From Bacteroidales bacterium (GTDB lineage Bacteria > Bacteroidota > Bacteroidia > Bacteroidales > VadinHA17): a stretch of DNA of 37,518 bases. Shown here one piece after another: positions 1 through 8,994 of the stretch (positions are counted from its first letter, which is position 1; every line of letters starts with the position of its first letter). A program made the position numbers and the translations under genes. The notes beneath the pieces were generated by a model. It saw nothing but the letters and a program-made list of their open reading frames with translations, was not told where the DNA came from and ran no database searches. The stretch covers positions 1 through 37,518 of the forward strand of contig JAIPBU010000037.1 in the NCBI GenBank assembly GCA_021738535.1, given 5' to 3'.

Positions 1-9
1 CCTCACTGC

Positions 10-780
10 CTATTGTCTTTTCCTCCTGAACTCACTGCATATTATTGCTGCAGACATGGCTACATTCAAAGAGTCAATTCCGGGCAGGGTCCTCCCTGAA
101 GGTGGTATCAGCAATTTATCGCTGACAAAAGGTTCCAGTCTTCCTGATAATCCCTTCGATTCGTTACCGAAGAGTAACAAACCCCGTTCTGACAATTTAC
201 TCTCATACACGGATCTGCCATCAAGGTCAGTCGCATAAACCGGAGTGCCCAGTTTGCGGAGTTTCTCTGTAAATAATGCCAGGTCTGTGTATATTACTTT
301 TGTATGTGCAAGTGCACCCATGGTTGACCGGACTGTTTTTGGATTATATACATCAACGCTGTCATTACTGCAAATGATATAAGTGATATTAAACCATGCT
401 GCAATACGAATAATTGTTCCCAGGTTACCCGGATCCCTGATACTTTCCAGTCCGATCGACAAACCGGTCGATATCCTTTGTATATCAGGCTGCCTGTCGT
501 TAATTCTTACAAGGGCAAGCACGCCCGGCGATGTTTTGAGTTTACTTATTTTTTTCAGCTCATTGTCACTTACATTGATAATCTCCCCCGCAGCTGACAG
601 TTTTGTTCCCTTATTATTCTTGAGCCAGGAGGGGGTTGCAAAAACTTTCTCAACAGGCATCCCGCCCCCAAGGAATTCACTGACAATCTTATTACCTTCT
701 ATGACAAATAAATTATACTTCTCACGGTATTTTTTGTGCTCCAGTGAGTTTATTAGTTTGATATTTGAAGAACTGAGCAT
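10..780 (-). CDS. TrmH/SpoU-family RNA 2'-O-methyltransferase
   Basis: Predicted SAM-dependent RNA ribose methyltransferase of the SPOUT class, 256 aa. The first 75 residues resemble the SpoU substrate-binding (L30e-like) domain, including the phrase YNLFVIEGNKIVSEF. The catalytic part shows the three SpoU motifs in order: GLESIRDPGNLGTIIRIA (motif 1), LLFGNESKGLS (motif 2) and a C-terminal IPPSGR...SLNVAMSAAI (motif 3, which forms the trefoil knot). The ATG lies 68 bp from the divergent TamL-like gene. The substrate (23S rRNA or a tRNA site) cannot be told from sequence; bacterial members with this N-terminal domain mostly act on 23S rRNA or tRNA. The gene is complete, with a TAG stop close to the window edge. 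Confidence 0.9.
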   Translation of the reverse strand: MLSSSNIKLINSLEHKKYREKYNLFVIEGNKIVSEFLGGGMPVEKVFATPSWLKNNKGTKLSAAGEIINVSDNELKKISKLKTSPGVLALVRINDRQPDIQRISTGLSIGLESIRDPGNLGTIIRIAAWFNITYIICSNDSVDVYNPKTVRSTMGALAHTKVIYTDLALFTEKLRKLGTPVYATDLDGRSVYESKLSERGLLLFGNESKGLSGRLEPFVSDKLLIPPSGRTLPGIDSLNVAMSAAIICSEFRRKRQ

Positions 781-824
781 TTTTTGTGGTGGCAGGATTT
801 AGTAGAAAGTGAATATTTATTTGA

Positions 825-832
825 TATATTTG
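825..832 (+). promoter_or_regulatory. Putative -7 promoter element of the TamL-like gene
   Basis: TATATTTG matches the Bacteroidetes -7 consensus TAnnTTTG and lies 16 bp before the ATG at 849. No good TTTG lies at the expected -33 distance, so this is a half-supported promoter. Confidence 0.4.
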
Positions 833-848
833 CGATTAGTTTTTACAA

Positions 849-3194
849 ATGTTGAAATATTTTCCTTTAAATAAAAGCACTGTTACCTTAAAACTGCCGG
901 TTTTTCTGGCAGTAATACTGTTACTTTATTCATGTAACCCTGCAAAATATGTACCTGCTGAAAGCACATTACTCGCGAAATCGGATGTAAAGATCGATAA
1001 TAACAAGGTAAGAAAGTCAGATATTGAGCCTTATATCAAGCAGCAACCTAACAAGAAAATTTTCGGCGCACGGTTCTACCTTGGACTGTACAATCTGTCT
1101 AATATTGAGAAAGATCGATGGCCTCATGGCTGGCTCAGGGATATAGGAGAAGAACCGGTGATCTATGATCCCTTCTCTGCAGGCAAGTCGACAGAACAGC
1201 TTGAAAATTATCTTTTTTCAAAAGGTTACTTCAACGCAGAGGTGTCAACTGATGTTTTCAGCAGAAAGCAGAAGACTGATGTAACGTACAGGATTAGAAC
1301 GAATGAGGCATACAGGATAAGGGATGTTATTTATGATATAAAAGATGAGAATATAAGATCACTGTTTTTTATGGATACTATCAATTGTCTCATCAAGGAC
1401 AATATGATCTATGATGTTGATGTAATGCAAAAGGAGAGAGTAAGACTTGAGAGGTTTATTAAAGACCTGGGTTTTTACAGTTTCTCGCGTGATCATATTC
1501 ATTTCGAGGTTGACAGCACTGTGGGACAAAAGCAGGTAGATATATATTACGAGGTGCGCAAATTTTTGAGGTACAGTGATAACAGCAGGGTCGTTGAGAC
1601 TGATCATCAGCGGTACCGACTCAACAATATTTATATTTATACATCCTATGATCCCAGGGAGTCTCTTGACAGGGGAGATGCATACCTTGAAAAACAGGAT
1701 ACAACCTACTATAAAGGTTATTATTTTATAAGTGATAAAGAAAAACATTCTGTAAAGCCGGATGTCATACTGCAGTCGCTTTACATTGATCCGGGAGACC
1801 TCTACCAGCTTACCAACATGGAAAAAAGCCGGGATCACCTTAACTCACTTCAGACATTCCGGCTGGTCAATATCGGGTATAATAATCCTGGCATAACAGA
1901 GGGCTGGGATCATTCTGAAAAGCCACTGGATTGTATAGTAAATCTTACACCCGTGGTTTCCCAGGAATACAGGATTGAGCTTGAAGGCACCAATTCGGCA
2001 GGTAACCTTGGTGGTGCTGTCAACCTGGTTTACCAGAACAAAAACCTTTTCAGGGGGGCGGAAAGGTTGAATATTAAGCTGAAGGGAGCATATGAAGCCT
2101 TACCTGAACAAACTACCGGGTCGGGAAGCCTCCAGGAATATGGATTTGAGTCCAGTCTGACCCTTCCCCGTTTTCTGCTTCCCTTCCTGGAAAAGGAAAG
2201 CTTTATTAAGAAATATAATCCGAAAACTGTTATTAACGCAGCATATAACTACCAGAAAATGCCTTTTTACACCCGCACGGTGGCAAATGCATCCTTTGGT
2301 TACAACTGGAAAGACGGCCGCTTTACAAAACACTCGGTAAATCCCCTGCAGATGAACCTTGTAAAACTGCCTTTTATTGATCCGGCTTATGAACAGCGTA
2401 TCGATACCTCCTCTTACCTGGCCTTTAGTTATAAGGACGTGTTTCTTTTGGGCGGGAATTATGTATATGTGTTTAATAATCAAAATATAAAAAAATCAAG
2501 AGATTACTGGTATATAAAGACAACGGGAGAACTGGCAGGAAATGTCATGTCGCTGGCTTACAGGGCGATGGGTGTTGGAAGGAGCCAGGATGGATCTTAC
2601 GAGGCTTTCGGACAAACATTTGCTCAATATGTAAAGGCGGATATAGATTTGCGCTATAATCGTACATTAAATGATGTAAGCAGCATAGTATACAGGGCCT
2701 TTGCAGGGCTGGGAGTTCCTTATGGCAATTCCAGGGCCATGCCCTTTGAAAAGCAATATTTCAGTGGTGGAGCCAACAGTATCAGGGCATGGCAGGTCAG
2801 GTCGCTGGGACCGGGATCATATACCCCGGTCGATTCCACTTTTTTTAATGTTACTGCAGATGTTAAACTGGAATTTAATGTAGAGTACCGCTTTAAGTTA
2901 TTCTGGAAGCTGGACGGAGCTCTATTCCTTGATGCAGGTAATATTTGGACCTTCTACGAGGATGAGGACAGACCGGGGGCTCAATTCAAAATGGACAAAT
3001 TTTACAGAGACATGGCCTTAGGCACAGGAGCGGGATTACGCTTTGACCTTAATTTTGTTGTTCTAAGGGCTGATCTGGGGATGAAACTGAGAGATCCGCA
3101 GCTGCCCGACAAGCCAAGGTGGATCATTCAGCGGCGAAAAATGAATTTCAGGAATGATTTTACTCTGAATATCAGTATAGGTTATCCCTTCTGA
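849..3194 (+). CDS. TamL-like Omp85 outer-membrane assembly lipoprotein
   Basis: An Omp85-superfamily protein (781 aa) predicted to sit in the outer membrane and help insert or export proteins. The N-terminus is a lipoprotein signal (hydrophobic stretch about residues 15-27, then YSC with Cys29), typical of TamL, the acylated TamA variant of Bacteroidota. Residues about 30-370 look like POTRA-type domains. The C-terminal half (about 380-781) is a predicted beta-barrel with the family phrase FSGGANSIRAWQVRSLGPGS and a terminal aromatic residue (SIGYPF). No tamB-like gene is adjacent. BamA itself is less likely because of the lipobox and the length. Confidence 0.87.
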   Translation: MLKYFPLNKSTVTLKLPVFLAVILLLYSCNPAKYVPAESTLLAKSDVKIDNNKVRKSDIEPYIKQQPNKKIFGARFYLGLYNLSNIEKDRWPHGWLRDIGEEPVIYDPFSAGKSTEQLENYLFSKGYFNAEVSTDVFSRKQKTDVTYRIRTNEAYRIRDVIYDIKDENIRSLFFMDTINCLIKDNMIYDVDVMQKERVRLERFIKDLGFYSFSRDHIHFEVDSTVGQKQVDIYYEVRKFLRYSDNSRVVETDHQRYRLNNIYIYTSYDPRESLDRGDAYLEKQDTTYYKGYYFISDKEKHSVKPDVILQSLYIDPGDLYQLTNMEKSRDHLNSLQTFRLVNIGYNNPGITEGWDHSEKPLDCIVNLTPVVSQEYRIELEGTNSAGNLGGAVNLVYQNKNLFRGAERLNIKLKGAYEALPEQTTGSGSLQEYGFESSLTLPRFLLPFLEKESFIKKYNPKTVINAAYNYQKMPFYTRTVANASFGYNWKDGRFTKHSVNPLQMNLVKLPFIDPAYEQRIDTSSYLAFSYKDVFLLGGNYVYVFNNQNIKKSRDYWYIKTTGELAGNVMSLAYRAMGVGRSQDGSYEAFGQTFAQYVKADIDLRYNRTLNDVSSIVYRAFAGLGVPYGNSRAMPFEKQYFSGGANSIRAWQVRSLGPGSYTPVDSTFFNVTADVKLEFNVEYRFKLFWKLDGALFLDAGNIWTFYEDEDRPGAQFKMDKFYRDMALGTGAGLRFDLNFVVLRADLGMKLRDPQLPDKPRWIIQRRKMNFRNDFTLNISIGYPF

Positions 3195-3307
3195 TTTGTT
3201 AAACCGGCTGCAGAACACTTAATTTCATTTGCATAATATAACAATTCTGACCAATTTAGACCGCTCACTTTTTGACTAATTCATTTAACCAATTAACTAA
3301 TAAACAG

Positions 3308-4669
3308 ATGACAAATAATGATGTGCCGGTCAGGGATAGCTTTAGCGGCAAGGTAGGTGTAATAGCCGCAGCTGCAGGGTCTGCAGTGGGATTGGGAAAT
3401 ATATGGAGATTTCCATATGTGGCCGGTGAAAATGGTGGAGGGGCTTTCCTTCTTATTTACCTGGGTTTTATTTTTGCTATTGGATTCCCGGTTATGCTGG
3501 CTGAGCTGACTATAGGCAGAAGAGCCCAGCGAAATGCTCTTGGTTCATTTAAGAAGCTTGCACCCGGTAAACCCTGGTACCTCATAGGCCTTATGGGTAT
3601 TGTGGCAGCATTTATGATACTGGCTTTTTACAGTACCATTGCCGGTTGGACACTTGAATACCTTGTGCAGGCCTTTACCAACGGGTTTTCAGGACAGGAT
3701 GCAATGCAGCTTAAGGAATCGTTTGAGGTTTTCCAGTCGGGTTCATTCAGACCTTTGCTCTGGCAACTGGTTTTTATGTTCCTCACAGCATTTATTATTT
3801 ACAGGGGAGTTAAAAGAGGGATTGAAAAATATACCAAGATACTAATGCCGGTACTGGTTTTCCTTATCATTATTATTTGTATCAGGTCTCTTACACTTGA
3901 CGGGGCAGGAGAGGGACTGGAATTCCTCTTTAAACCTGATTTCTCCAAAATAACATGGCCGGTCATTCTTGATGCACTGGGGCAGGCGGCCTTTTCTCTC
4001 AGCATTGGTATGGGTACTCTCATTACCTATGGTTCATATATAAAGAAAGATACTAACCTGCCCACCACTGCACTGCAGGTGACAGTTGCAGATACATCCA
4101 TTGCTATCCTGGCAGGCGTAATGATCTTTCCTGCCGTATTTGCCTTTAATATAGACCCCGCAGAAGGTTTTGGCCTGGTTTTTATTGTTCTGCCAAATAT
4201 TTTTGAACAAATGGCAGGTGGCTATTTCTTTGCAATAATATTCTTTACACTGCTTTCTATAGCCGCATTAACATCAACCGTGTCAGTACTGGAGGTGGTT
4301 GTTGCCTATTTCTCGGAAGAATTAAACATGAGCAGGAGAAAGGCCACAATAATTGCTGCTTCTGCAATTACCCTGGTAGGTGTTTTTGCCACCCTCTCAT
4401 TCGGTCCCCTCAGTGATGCCCTAATACTGGGCAAGACAGTTTTCGGATGGTTCGATTACCTCTCAGCAAATATCCTGCTGCCACTGGGTGCAATATTTAT
4501 CGTACTTTTTGTTGGATGGTACCTGGGCAAAAAAGCTGTAGCCGATGAGATAACAAACCAGGGGGAGCTGAAAGGAAGGTTGCTGAATGTTTTTCTTGTA
4601 ATTGTTAAATTTATTGCACCAATTGCCATAACACTTGTATTTATATACGGACTCGGACTTATTGGCTGA
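3308..4669 (+). CDS. Sodium-dependent transporter, NSS/SNF family
   Basis: Predicted Na+-coupled symporter of the neurotransmitter:sodium symporter (LeuT) family, 453 aa from the ATG at 3308; an in-frame TTG at 3272 is an unlikely alternative start. The first helix carries the family signature GSAVGLGNIWRFPYVAGENG, which in LeuT forms part of the substrate and sodium sites. About 11-12 hydrophobic segments follow, the last ending near IAITLVFIYGLGLIG. Likely substrates are amino acids, but the specificity cannot be read from the sequence. It lies 13 bp before another sodium:amino-acid symporter, so the two are probably co-transcribed. Confidence 0.92.
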   Translation: MTNNDVPVRDSFSGKVGVIAAAAGSAVGLGNIWRFPYVAGENGGGAFLLIYLGFIFAIGFPVMLAELTIGRRAQRNALGSFKKLAPGKPWYLIGLMGIVAAFMILAFYSTIAGWTLEYLVQAFTNGFSGQDAMQLKESFEVFQSGSFRPLLWQLVFMFLTAFIIYRGVKRGIEKYTKILMPVLVFLIIIICIRSLTLDGAGEGLEFLFKPDFSKITWPVILDALGQAAFSLSIGMGTLITYGSYIKKDTNLPTTALQVTVADTSIAILAGVMIFPAVFAFNIDPAEGFGLVFIVLPNIFEQMAGGYFFAIIFFTLLSIAALTSTVSVLEVVVAYFSEELNMSRRKATIIAASAITLVGVFATLSFGPLSDALILGKTVFGWFDYLSANILLPLGAIFIVLFVGWYLGKKAVADEITNQGELKGRLLNVFLVIVKFIAPIAITLVFIYGLGLIG

Positions 4670-4682
4670 TAAATAATCTTTA

Positions 4683-6179
4683 ATGCTGATCTCAAATCCA
4701 GACCCACTGACAATAAGTGACCGTATCAACAATGCGTTTGAGCCGGTAGTGAATTTCCTTGAGAATGTTTTTTTCTGGGACCCTGTGGCAGCTGTGGGAT
4801 TAGATATAGGAGCCCGGGTACCAATAGTTGTGCTATGGCTTTTATTCGGGGGACTGTTCTTTACCTTCAGGATGAAGTTTATCAATCTGAGAGCTTTCAG
4901 GCATTCTTTTGCAGTTATAAGGGGCAAATATGATAAACCCGGTTCTTCCGGTGAAGTAAGTCATTTCCAGGCACTGACCACTGCCCTGTCTGCAACGGTC
5001 GGACTGGGTAATATCACCGGAGTGGCCATAGCTATAGCAGTTGGCGGGCCGGGAGCCACTTTCTGGATGATAGTTGCCGGTTTTTTTGGTATGTCCCTGA
5101 AGTTTACAGAATGTACGCTTGGTATGAAATACAGGCATATTGATGAAAATGGCAAGGTGTCGGGCGGACCAATGTATTATCTCAATATGGCCCTTAAAAG
5201 AAAAAACCTGGGTGCCCTGGGAAAAATTCTTGCCGTATTCAGTGCTATAATGATGGTACTTGCCTCTTTCGGAGGCAGTAATATGTTACAGTCAAACCAG
5301 TCTTTTGCACAGTTCACTACCATCTTCCCGGGAATGCAATCGCATGGTTTCTGGTTTGGCCTTTTATTGTCTGTACTTATTGGTGTGGTTGTGATAGGCG
5401 GCATACGCAGCATAGCCCGGGTAACTTCAAAGCTGGTTCCTTTTATGTCTTTTCTTTATATAGGTGCTGCACTGGTCATTATTTTTATGAATTTTACCAG
5501 CATTGATGATGTTTTTGTTCTTATTGTCAGAAGCGCTTTTGATCCGGTAGCCATCAAAGGGGGTATCATTGGAGTTATAATAACGGGTTTCCAGCGCGGA
5601 GCCTTTTCTAATGAAGCCGGTGTAGGCTCGGCAGCCGTGGCTCATGCAGCTGCCCGCACTGATGAACCTGTGAAGGAAGGCATAGTGGCCATGCTTGAAC
5701 CATTTATTGACACCATACTGATTTGTACAATGACATCACTGGTGATAATATTTACAGGCTTCCATGAGTCAACAGCTACCCTGGAAGGCACGGAATTAAC
5801 ATCAGCAGCTTTTGAGTCAGTATTCCCATGGTTTCCTTACCTCCTTGTGCTGGCAATCCTGTGTTTTGCCTTTTCAACAATGATTTCCTGGTCTTATTAC
5901 GGCCTGAACGGCTTTAAATTCCTTTTCGGTAATTATATTTACCGTATAAGCGGCAAAAGAAATATTACAGCATATATTTACTATTCAATTTTTCTTTTCT
6001 TTACTGTTGTAGGCGCCTCATCAACACTTGATAATGTAATTGCTTTTTCTGATATGATGGTTCTTACACTGGCCTTCCCGAATATCACAGGCTTGCTGAT
6101 ACTTGCTCCTGAAGTGGCGGCTGACATGAAAGACTACCTAAGGAGGTATAAGTCAGGTAAGGTGGAAAAATACAATTAA
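4683..6179 (+). CDS. Alanine/glycine:cation symporter (AGCS family)
   Basis: Predicted Na+/H+-coupled importer of alanine, glycine or similar small amino acids, 498 aa with about 11 membrane segments. Family signatures are VGLGNITGVAIAIAVGGPGA near residue 105 and QRGAFSNEAGVGSAAVAHAA near residue 305; these belong to the LeuT-fold core of AGCS proteins. It begins 13 bp after the NSS transporter gene, and the pair probably forms a transporter operon. The stop codon is followed by a palindromic repeat region. Confidence 0.93.
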   Translation: MLISNPDPLTISDRINNAFEPVVNFLENVFFWDPVAAVGLDIGARVPIVVLWLLFGGLFFTFRMKFINLRAFRHSFAVIRGKYDKPGSSGEVSHFQALTTALSATVGLGNITGVAIAIAVGGPGATFWMIVAGFFGMSLKFTECTLGMKYRHIDENGKVSGGPMYYLNMALKRKNLGALGKILAVFSAIMMVLASFGGSNMLQSNQSFAQFTTIFPGMQSHGFWFGLLLSVLIGVVVIGGIRSIARVTSKLVPFMSFLYIGAALVIIFMNFTSIDDVFVLIVRSAFDPVAIKGGIIGVIITGFQRGAFSNEAGVGSAAVAHAAARTDEPVKEGIVAMLEPFIDTILICTMTSLVIIFTGFHESTATLEGTELTSAAFESVFPWFPYLLVLAILCFAFSTMISWSYYGLNGFKFLFGNYIYRISGKRNITAYIYYSIFLFFTVVGASSTLDNVIAFSDMMVLTLAFPNITGLLILAPEVAADMKDYLRRYKSGKVEKYN

Positions 6180-6181
6180 CA

Positions 6182-6249
6182 GGCATGCCGCATCCATATA
6201 TAAAATCACCTTTCTGCATGTGTATTTGATGCGGCAGGCATGCCGCATC
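6182..6249. repeat. Short palindromic repeat pair
   Basis: GGCATGCCGCATC occurs at 6182-6194 and again at 6237-6249. The second copy also forms an inverted repeat: GATGCGGCA (6228-6236), four-base loop, TGCCGCATC (6241-6249), a perfect 9-bp stem. It is followed by CTCCCTG-type tandem triplets (6251-6273). No U-run follows, so it is a REP-like element or a weak transcript-end hairpin rather than a standard terminator. Confidence 0.6.
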
Positions 6250-6322
6250 TACTCCCTGCTCCCTGCCCCCTGCTATAAGATATTTTTTGTATATTGCAGT
6301 GTCTCACTGCAAAAGGCATATT

Positions 6323-7276
6323 ATGTCATTTAAGAAATTTCTTAAGGAATATTTCGGATATTCGAGGCGTGAGCGTTATGGTTCACTGGTCCTTGTGATA
6401 ATTCTTCTTGCAGTTATTATAATAAGGATATTCAACGTGGGAGGGATATATGAACGGCAATCAATACCGGAAGAAAATATACCTTTTACGGGTGAACAAA
6501 GTCAGGATGGCGAAACCCGGCATAAGGACAGCCTGTTTATTTTCGATCCTAATACCGCATCCGGATCTGAGCTTGTTGTCCTGGGGCTGAGCGAAAGGCA
6601 GGCACAGACAGTTATTAATTATCGCAATACAGGTGCAAGGTTCCGTAAGGCAGATGATTTTCGGAGGATATACGGGATAAGTGATTCTTTGTTTGACAGG
6701 CTAATTCCTTTTATACGCATCAGTAAAATTGATAATGACCGGGACGGAAAAAGCAGTTATCAGATTGGCAGTAGTTTATCCCGTGAAGCAAAAAAAACGG
6801 AAAATGGGGAAGCAGCATTAGATAGTCTGGCTGAAAAGGCGCATTCTGGAAGGGCAAAAAGAACAGCTGTCAGGCCAAAGCAATTAGACATTAACAGTAT
6901 TGATTCCTGCAAACTGGAACAGCTCAGGGGAATTGGGCCGGTACTGGCTTCCAGGATAGTAAGGTACAGGGAGCTGCTGGGTTGTTTCTACAGTCCACGG
7001 CAATTATATGAAGTATACGGCCTTGACTCATCAACAGTACTGATGCACCTTGACAGGTTTTACTGTGACACTACAATGTTAAAAAGGATCAATATTAATA
7101 CTGCGGGTTATACTGAGCTTCTTCGCCATCCCTATATTGAGAAGAGAAATGTAGATGCAATCATGGCGTACAGGCGACTGGCCGGTAACATTGATAGTAT
7201 TACGCAGTTTTTTGACAACCGTATTTTCAACACTGAACAGTATAGAAGACTCAGGCCTTACCTTTATCCGCTGTGA
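6323..7276 (+). CDS. Membrane-anchored helix-hairpin-helix (ComEA-like) protein
   Basis: A 317-aa protein with a short basic cytoplasmic start, one membrane helix at about residues 21-40, and three helix-hairpin-helix units at about 74-120 (FDPNTASGSELVVLGLS), 187-233 (LDINSIDSCKLEQLRGIGPV) and 256-300 (ININTAGYTELLRHPYI). HhH repeats of this type bind DNA backbone; ComEA uses one for DNA uptake. The function here is unproven and no other competence genes are near. The ATG at 6323 is preferred over an in-frame TTG at 6287 because the family usually begins with SFKKFLKEYFG-like residues just before the helix. Confidence 0.75.
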   Translation: MSFKKFLKEYFGYSRRERYGSLVLVIILLAVIIIRIFNVGGIYERQSIPEENIPFTGEQSQDGETRHKDSLFIFDPNTASGSELVVLGLSERQAQTVINYRNTGARFRKADDFRRIYGISDSLFDRLIPFIRISKIDNDRDGKSSYQIGSSLSREAKKTENGEAALDSLAEKAHSGRAKRTAVRPKQLDINSIDSCKLEQLRGIGPVLASRIVRYRELLGCFYSPRQLYEVYGLDSSTVLMHLDRFYCDTTMLKRININTAGYTELLRHPYIEKRNVDAIMAYRRLAGNIDSITQFFDNRIFNTEQYRRLRPYLYPL

Positions 7277-7393
7277 CATATGGTAATGCCCCTGAAAATT
7301 TTGCTTGTATCATAAAAAATGATTAAATTTATGGATAATTGGATGGGAAACCGGGAGAAGTACACGCTTTTTGATATTATTCTCCTTTAATTT

Positions 7394-7424
7394 TTTGAAA
7401 TAAGGATTACACTTTTTATCTTTG
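7394..7424 (+). promoter_or_regulatory. Bacteroidetes-type promoter for rpsU
   Basis: TTTG at 7394-7397 and TATCTTTG at 7417-7424, separated by 19 bp, match the primary sigma consensus of Bacteroidetes (TTTG-N19-21-TAnnTTTG). The rpsU ATG lies 30 bp downstream. Confidence 0.75.
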
Positions 7425-7453
7425 CGGCTCATTTTAAAAATAATTATTGTATT

Positions 7454-7645
7454 ATGATAGTTGTTCCGGTAAAAGAAGGCGAAAACATTGAAAGGGCTCT
7501 TAAGAAGTTCAAGCGCAAGTTTGAAAAGACCGGCGTTGTGAGGGAGCTCAGGGATCGCCAGGCTTACATAAAGCCTTCAGATCGTCGCAGGGAGGAAATA
7601 AAGAAGGCAATCTATATTCAGAAATTACAGGAAGAAGAGGACTAG
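7454..7645 (+). CDS. rpsU: 30S ribosomal protein S21
   Basis: Small basic ribosomal protein bS21 (63 aa), part of the 30S platform near the 3' end of 16S rRNA. The sequence reads IVVPVKEGENIERALKKFKR near the start and is rich in Lys/Arg, with the usual length for the family. It has its own promoter just upstream and is followed after 30 bp by a Xer recombinase gene. In Bacteroidota bS21 has been linked to sequestering the anti-Shine-Dalgarno sequence, which fits the rarity of strong SD sites in this window. Confidence 0.95.
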   Translation: MIVVPVKEGENIERALKKFKRKFEKTGVVRELRDRQAYIKPSDRRREEIKKAIYIQKLQEEED

Positions 7646-7675
7646 TTCTGTTAATTTAATTTACAGGTTCCTTTT

Positions 7676-8572
7676 ATGGTGAATAAGGAATCATTTCTTG
7701 ATTACCTGCGATTTGAGAAACATTATTCTCAACATACTGTTCGTTCGTATGAAAACGATATCGGGCAGTTTTTTTCATTTATAAATATGCATATGGGCTC
7801 TGATGATATCAGGGATATCAGGACAGCTGACATAAGGTCATGGATGGTAAGCATGATTGACGAAGGATATTCAACCATTACTGTACACAGGAAGATATCG
7901 TCGCTAAGAACTTTCTTTAAGTATGCCATGCGCAGGGGAGAGCTTGATTCCAGCCCGGTTGAGAACATAGTTCTGCCCAGGAAGGGAAAGAGCCTGCCTG
8001 TTTTTGTAGAGGAAGCTTCGCTGGACACTTTGCTTGATACATATGATTTTGGTTCGGATTACAGTGGTATCCGGGACCGGGCCATAATTGACCTCTTATA
8101 CACAACAGGAATACGGAGAGCTGAGCTTATAGCTATCAGGACAGATGATGTTGATCTTTCATCCCGCACACTCAAGGTAAGGGGCAAGCGCAGCAAGGAG
8201 AGGATTGTTCCACTTATAGCCAGTTTTTGTGAGGGCCTGGCCGGCTACATGGAAAAGCGCAGCGAGGAATTCCCGGGAACTGAAGAGCCCGCTCTTTTTC
8301 TTACTGACAGGGGTAAAGCTCTTTATGATAAATTTGTATATAATACGGTAAGCCGTTATCTTGAAATGGTTACTACGGTTGAGAAGAAGAGTCCACACGT
8401 TCTGCGCCATAGTTTTGCCACTCACATGCTTAATCACGGTGCCGATCTTAATTCGATAAAAGAAATGCTTGGACATGCCAATCTTTCGGCAACCCAGGTA
8501 TACACACACAATACATTTGAGAAATTAAAAAAAGTATATAAACAAGCTCATCCCAGGGCAAATAAAATTTAG
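7676..8572 (+). CDS. Tyrosine recombinase XerC/XerD
   Basis: A 298-aa site-specific recombinase with an N-terminal SAM-like core-binding domain (about 1-95) and a C-terminal catalytic domain. The catalytic set is complete: Arg147 (TGIR), Lys171 (RGKR), His241 and Arg244 (PHVLRHSFATHML), His267 (LGHANL) and nucleophile Tyr276 (TQVYTH). The length and spacing match the Xer proteins that resolve chromosome dimers at dif, rather than phage or transposon integrases. It is embedded between rpsU and hpf with no mobile-element features. XerC and XerD cannot be separated by eye. The TAG stop overlaps the Shine-Dalgarno sequence of hpf. Confidence 0.92.
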   Translation: MVNKESFLDYLRFEKHYSQHTVRSYENDIGQFFSFINMHMGSDDIRDIRTADIRSWMVSMIDEGYSTITVHRKISSLRTFFKYAMRRGELDSSPVENIVLPRKGKSLPVFVEEASLDTLLDTYDFGSDYSGIRDRAIIDLLYTTGIRRAELIAIRTDDVDLSSRTLKVRGKRSKERIVPLIASFCEGLAGYMEKRSEEFPGTEEPALFLTDRGKALYDKFVYNTVSRYLEMVTTVEKKSPHVLRHSFATHMLNHGADLNSIKEMLGHANLSATQVYTHNTFEKLKKVYKQAHPRANKI

Positions 8573-8576
8573 GAGG
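8571..8576 (+). promoter_or_regulatory. Strong Shine-Dalgarno site of hpf overlapping the xer stop
   Basis: AGGAGG begins inside the TAG stop of the recombinase gene and lies 7 nt before the hpf ATG. Strong SD sites are unusual in Bacteroidetes, so this fixes the hpf start and suggests coupled translation. Confidence 0.7.
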
Positions 8577-8583
8577 AAAAGAA

Positions 8584-8883
8584 ATGAATATTCAGGTCCA
8601 TTCGGTAAAATTTGATGCAGACAAAAAGCTTTTGGATTTTGTTGATGCCAAGGTAAAAAAACTGGGTCAGTACAGCAGTGATATTATATCAGTAGAGGTC
8701 TTCCTTCGCCTGAGCAAGGATCAGGAAATGGAGAATAAACTTGCAGAGATAAAGGTTGAATACCCCGGCGGACCATTATTTGCAAAGAAGCAAAGCAAAT
8801 CCTTTGAGGAATCAATAGATAATGTTATAGATGCTTTAAAGAAGCAGATCACCAAGCAGAAGGAAAAGATGCGCGGTATATAA
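8584..8883 (+). CDS. hpf: Ribosome hibernation-promoting factor (short HPF/RaiA)
   Basis: A 99-aa protein of the HPF/YfiA/RaiA family, which binds the 30S decoding region and inactivates ribosomes in stress or stationary phase. The sequence starts MNIQVHSVKFDADKKLLDFV and has the family's basic helical end (IDALKKQITKQKEK). The long-HPF C-terminal dimerisation domain is absent, so it is the short form. The gene lies 11 bp after the recombinase and is the last before the tRNA-tuf promoter. Confidence 0.92.
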   Translation: MNIQVHSVKFDADKKLLDFVDAKVKKLGQYSSDIISVEVFLRLSKDQEMENKLAEIKVEYPGGPLFAKKQSKSFEESIDNVIDALKKQITKQKEKMRGI

Positions 8884-8912
8884 TATTTAATATCAAAATA
8901 ATCACTTTTTAG

Positions 8913-8944
8913 TTTGTTGATTAAATATAATATTTCTACATTTG
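8913..8944 (+). promoter_or_regulatory. Bacteroidetes-type promoter of the tRNA-tuf block
   Basis: TTTG at 8913-8916 and TACATTTG at 8937-8944 are separated by 20 bp, a full match to TTTG-N19-21-TAnnTTTG. Transcription is expected to start near 8950 and run into the tRNA-Thr gene at 8997. Confidence 0.85.
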
Positions 8945-8959
8945 CAAACCGATTTTCAA

Positions 8960-8994
8960 GGGTGAAACCCCCTAAAAATTAGCGTTCTTTAAAA
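8960..8994 (+). promoter_or_regulatory. rrn-like antitermination leader (small hairpin plus boxA)
   Basis: Between the promoter and the first tRNA there is a small hairpin, GGGT (8960-8963) with ACCC (8967-8970), followed by GCGTTCTTTAAAA at 8982-8994. The latter resembles boxA of rRNA operons (core GCTCTTTAA in E. coli), the site recognised by NusB-S10. The order hairpin then boxA mirrors rrn leaders. The motif match is seen directly; the function is inferred. Confidence 0.5.

Noticed and set aside
3272-3307. TTG start for the NSS transporter
   Set aside because: The ATG at 3308 lies just ahead of the first conserved helix, and the added residues are low-complexity Asn/Thr.
7676-8572. Recombinase as sign of an integrated element
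   Set aside because: It has Xer length and motifs, housekeeping neighbours, and no attachment-site repeats around the nearby tRNA genes.
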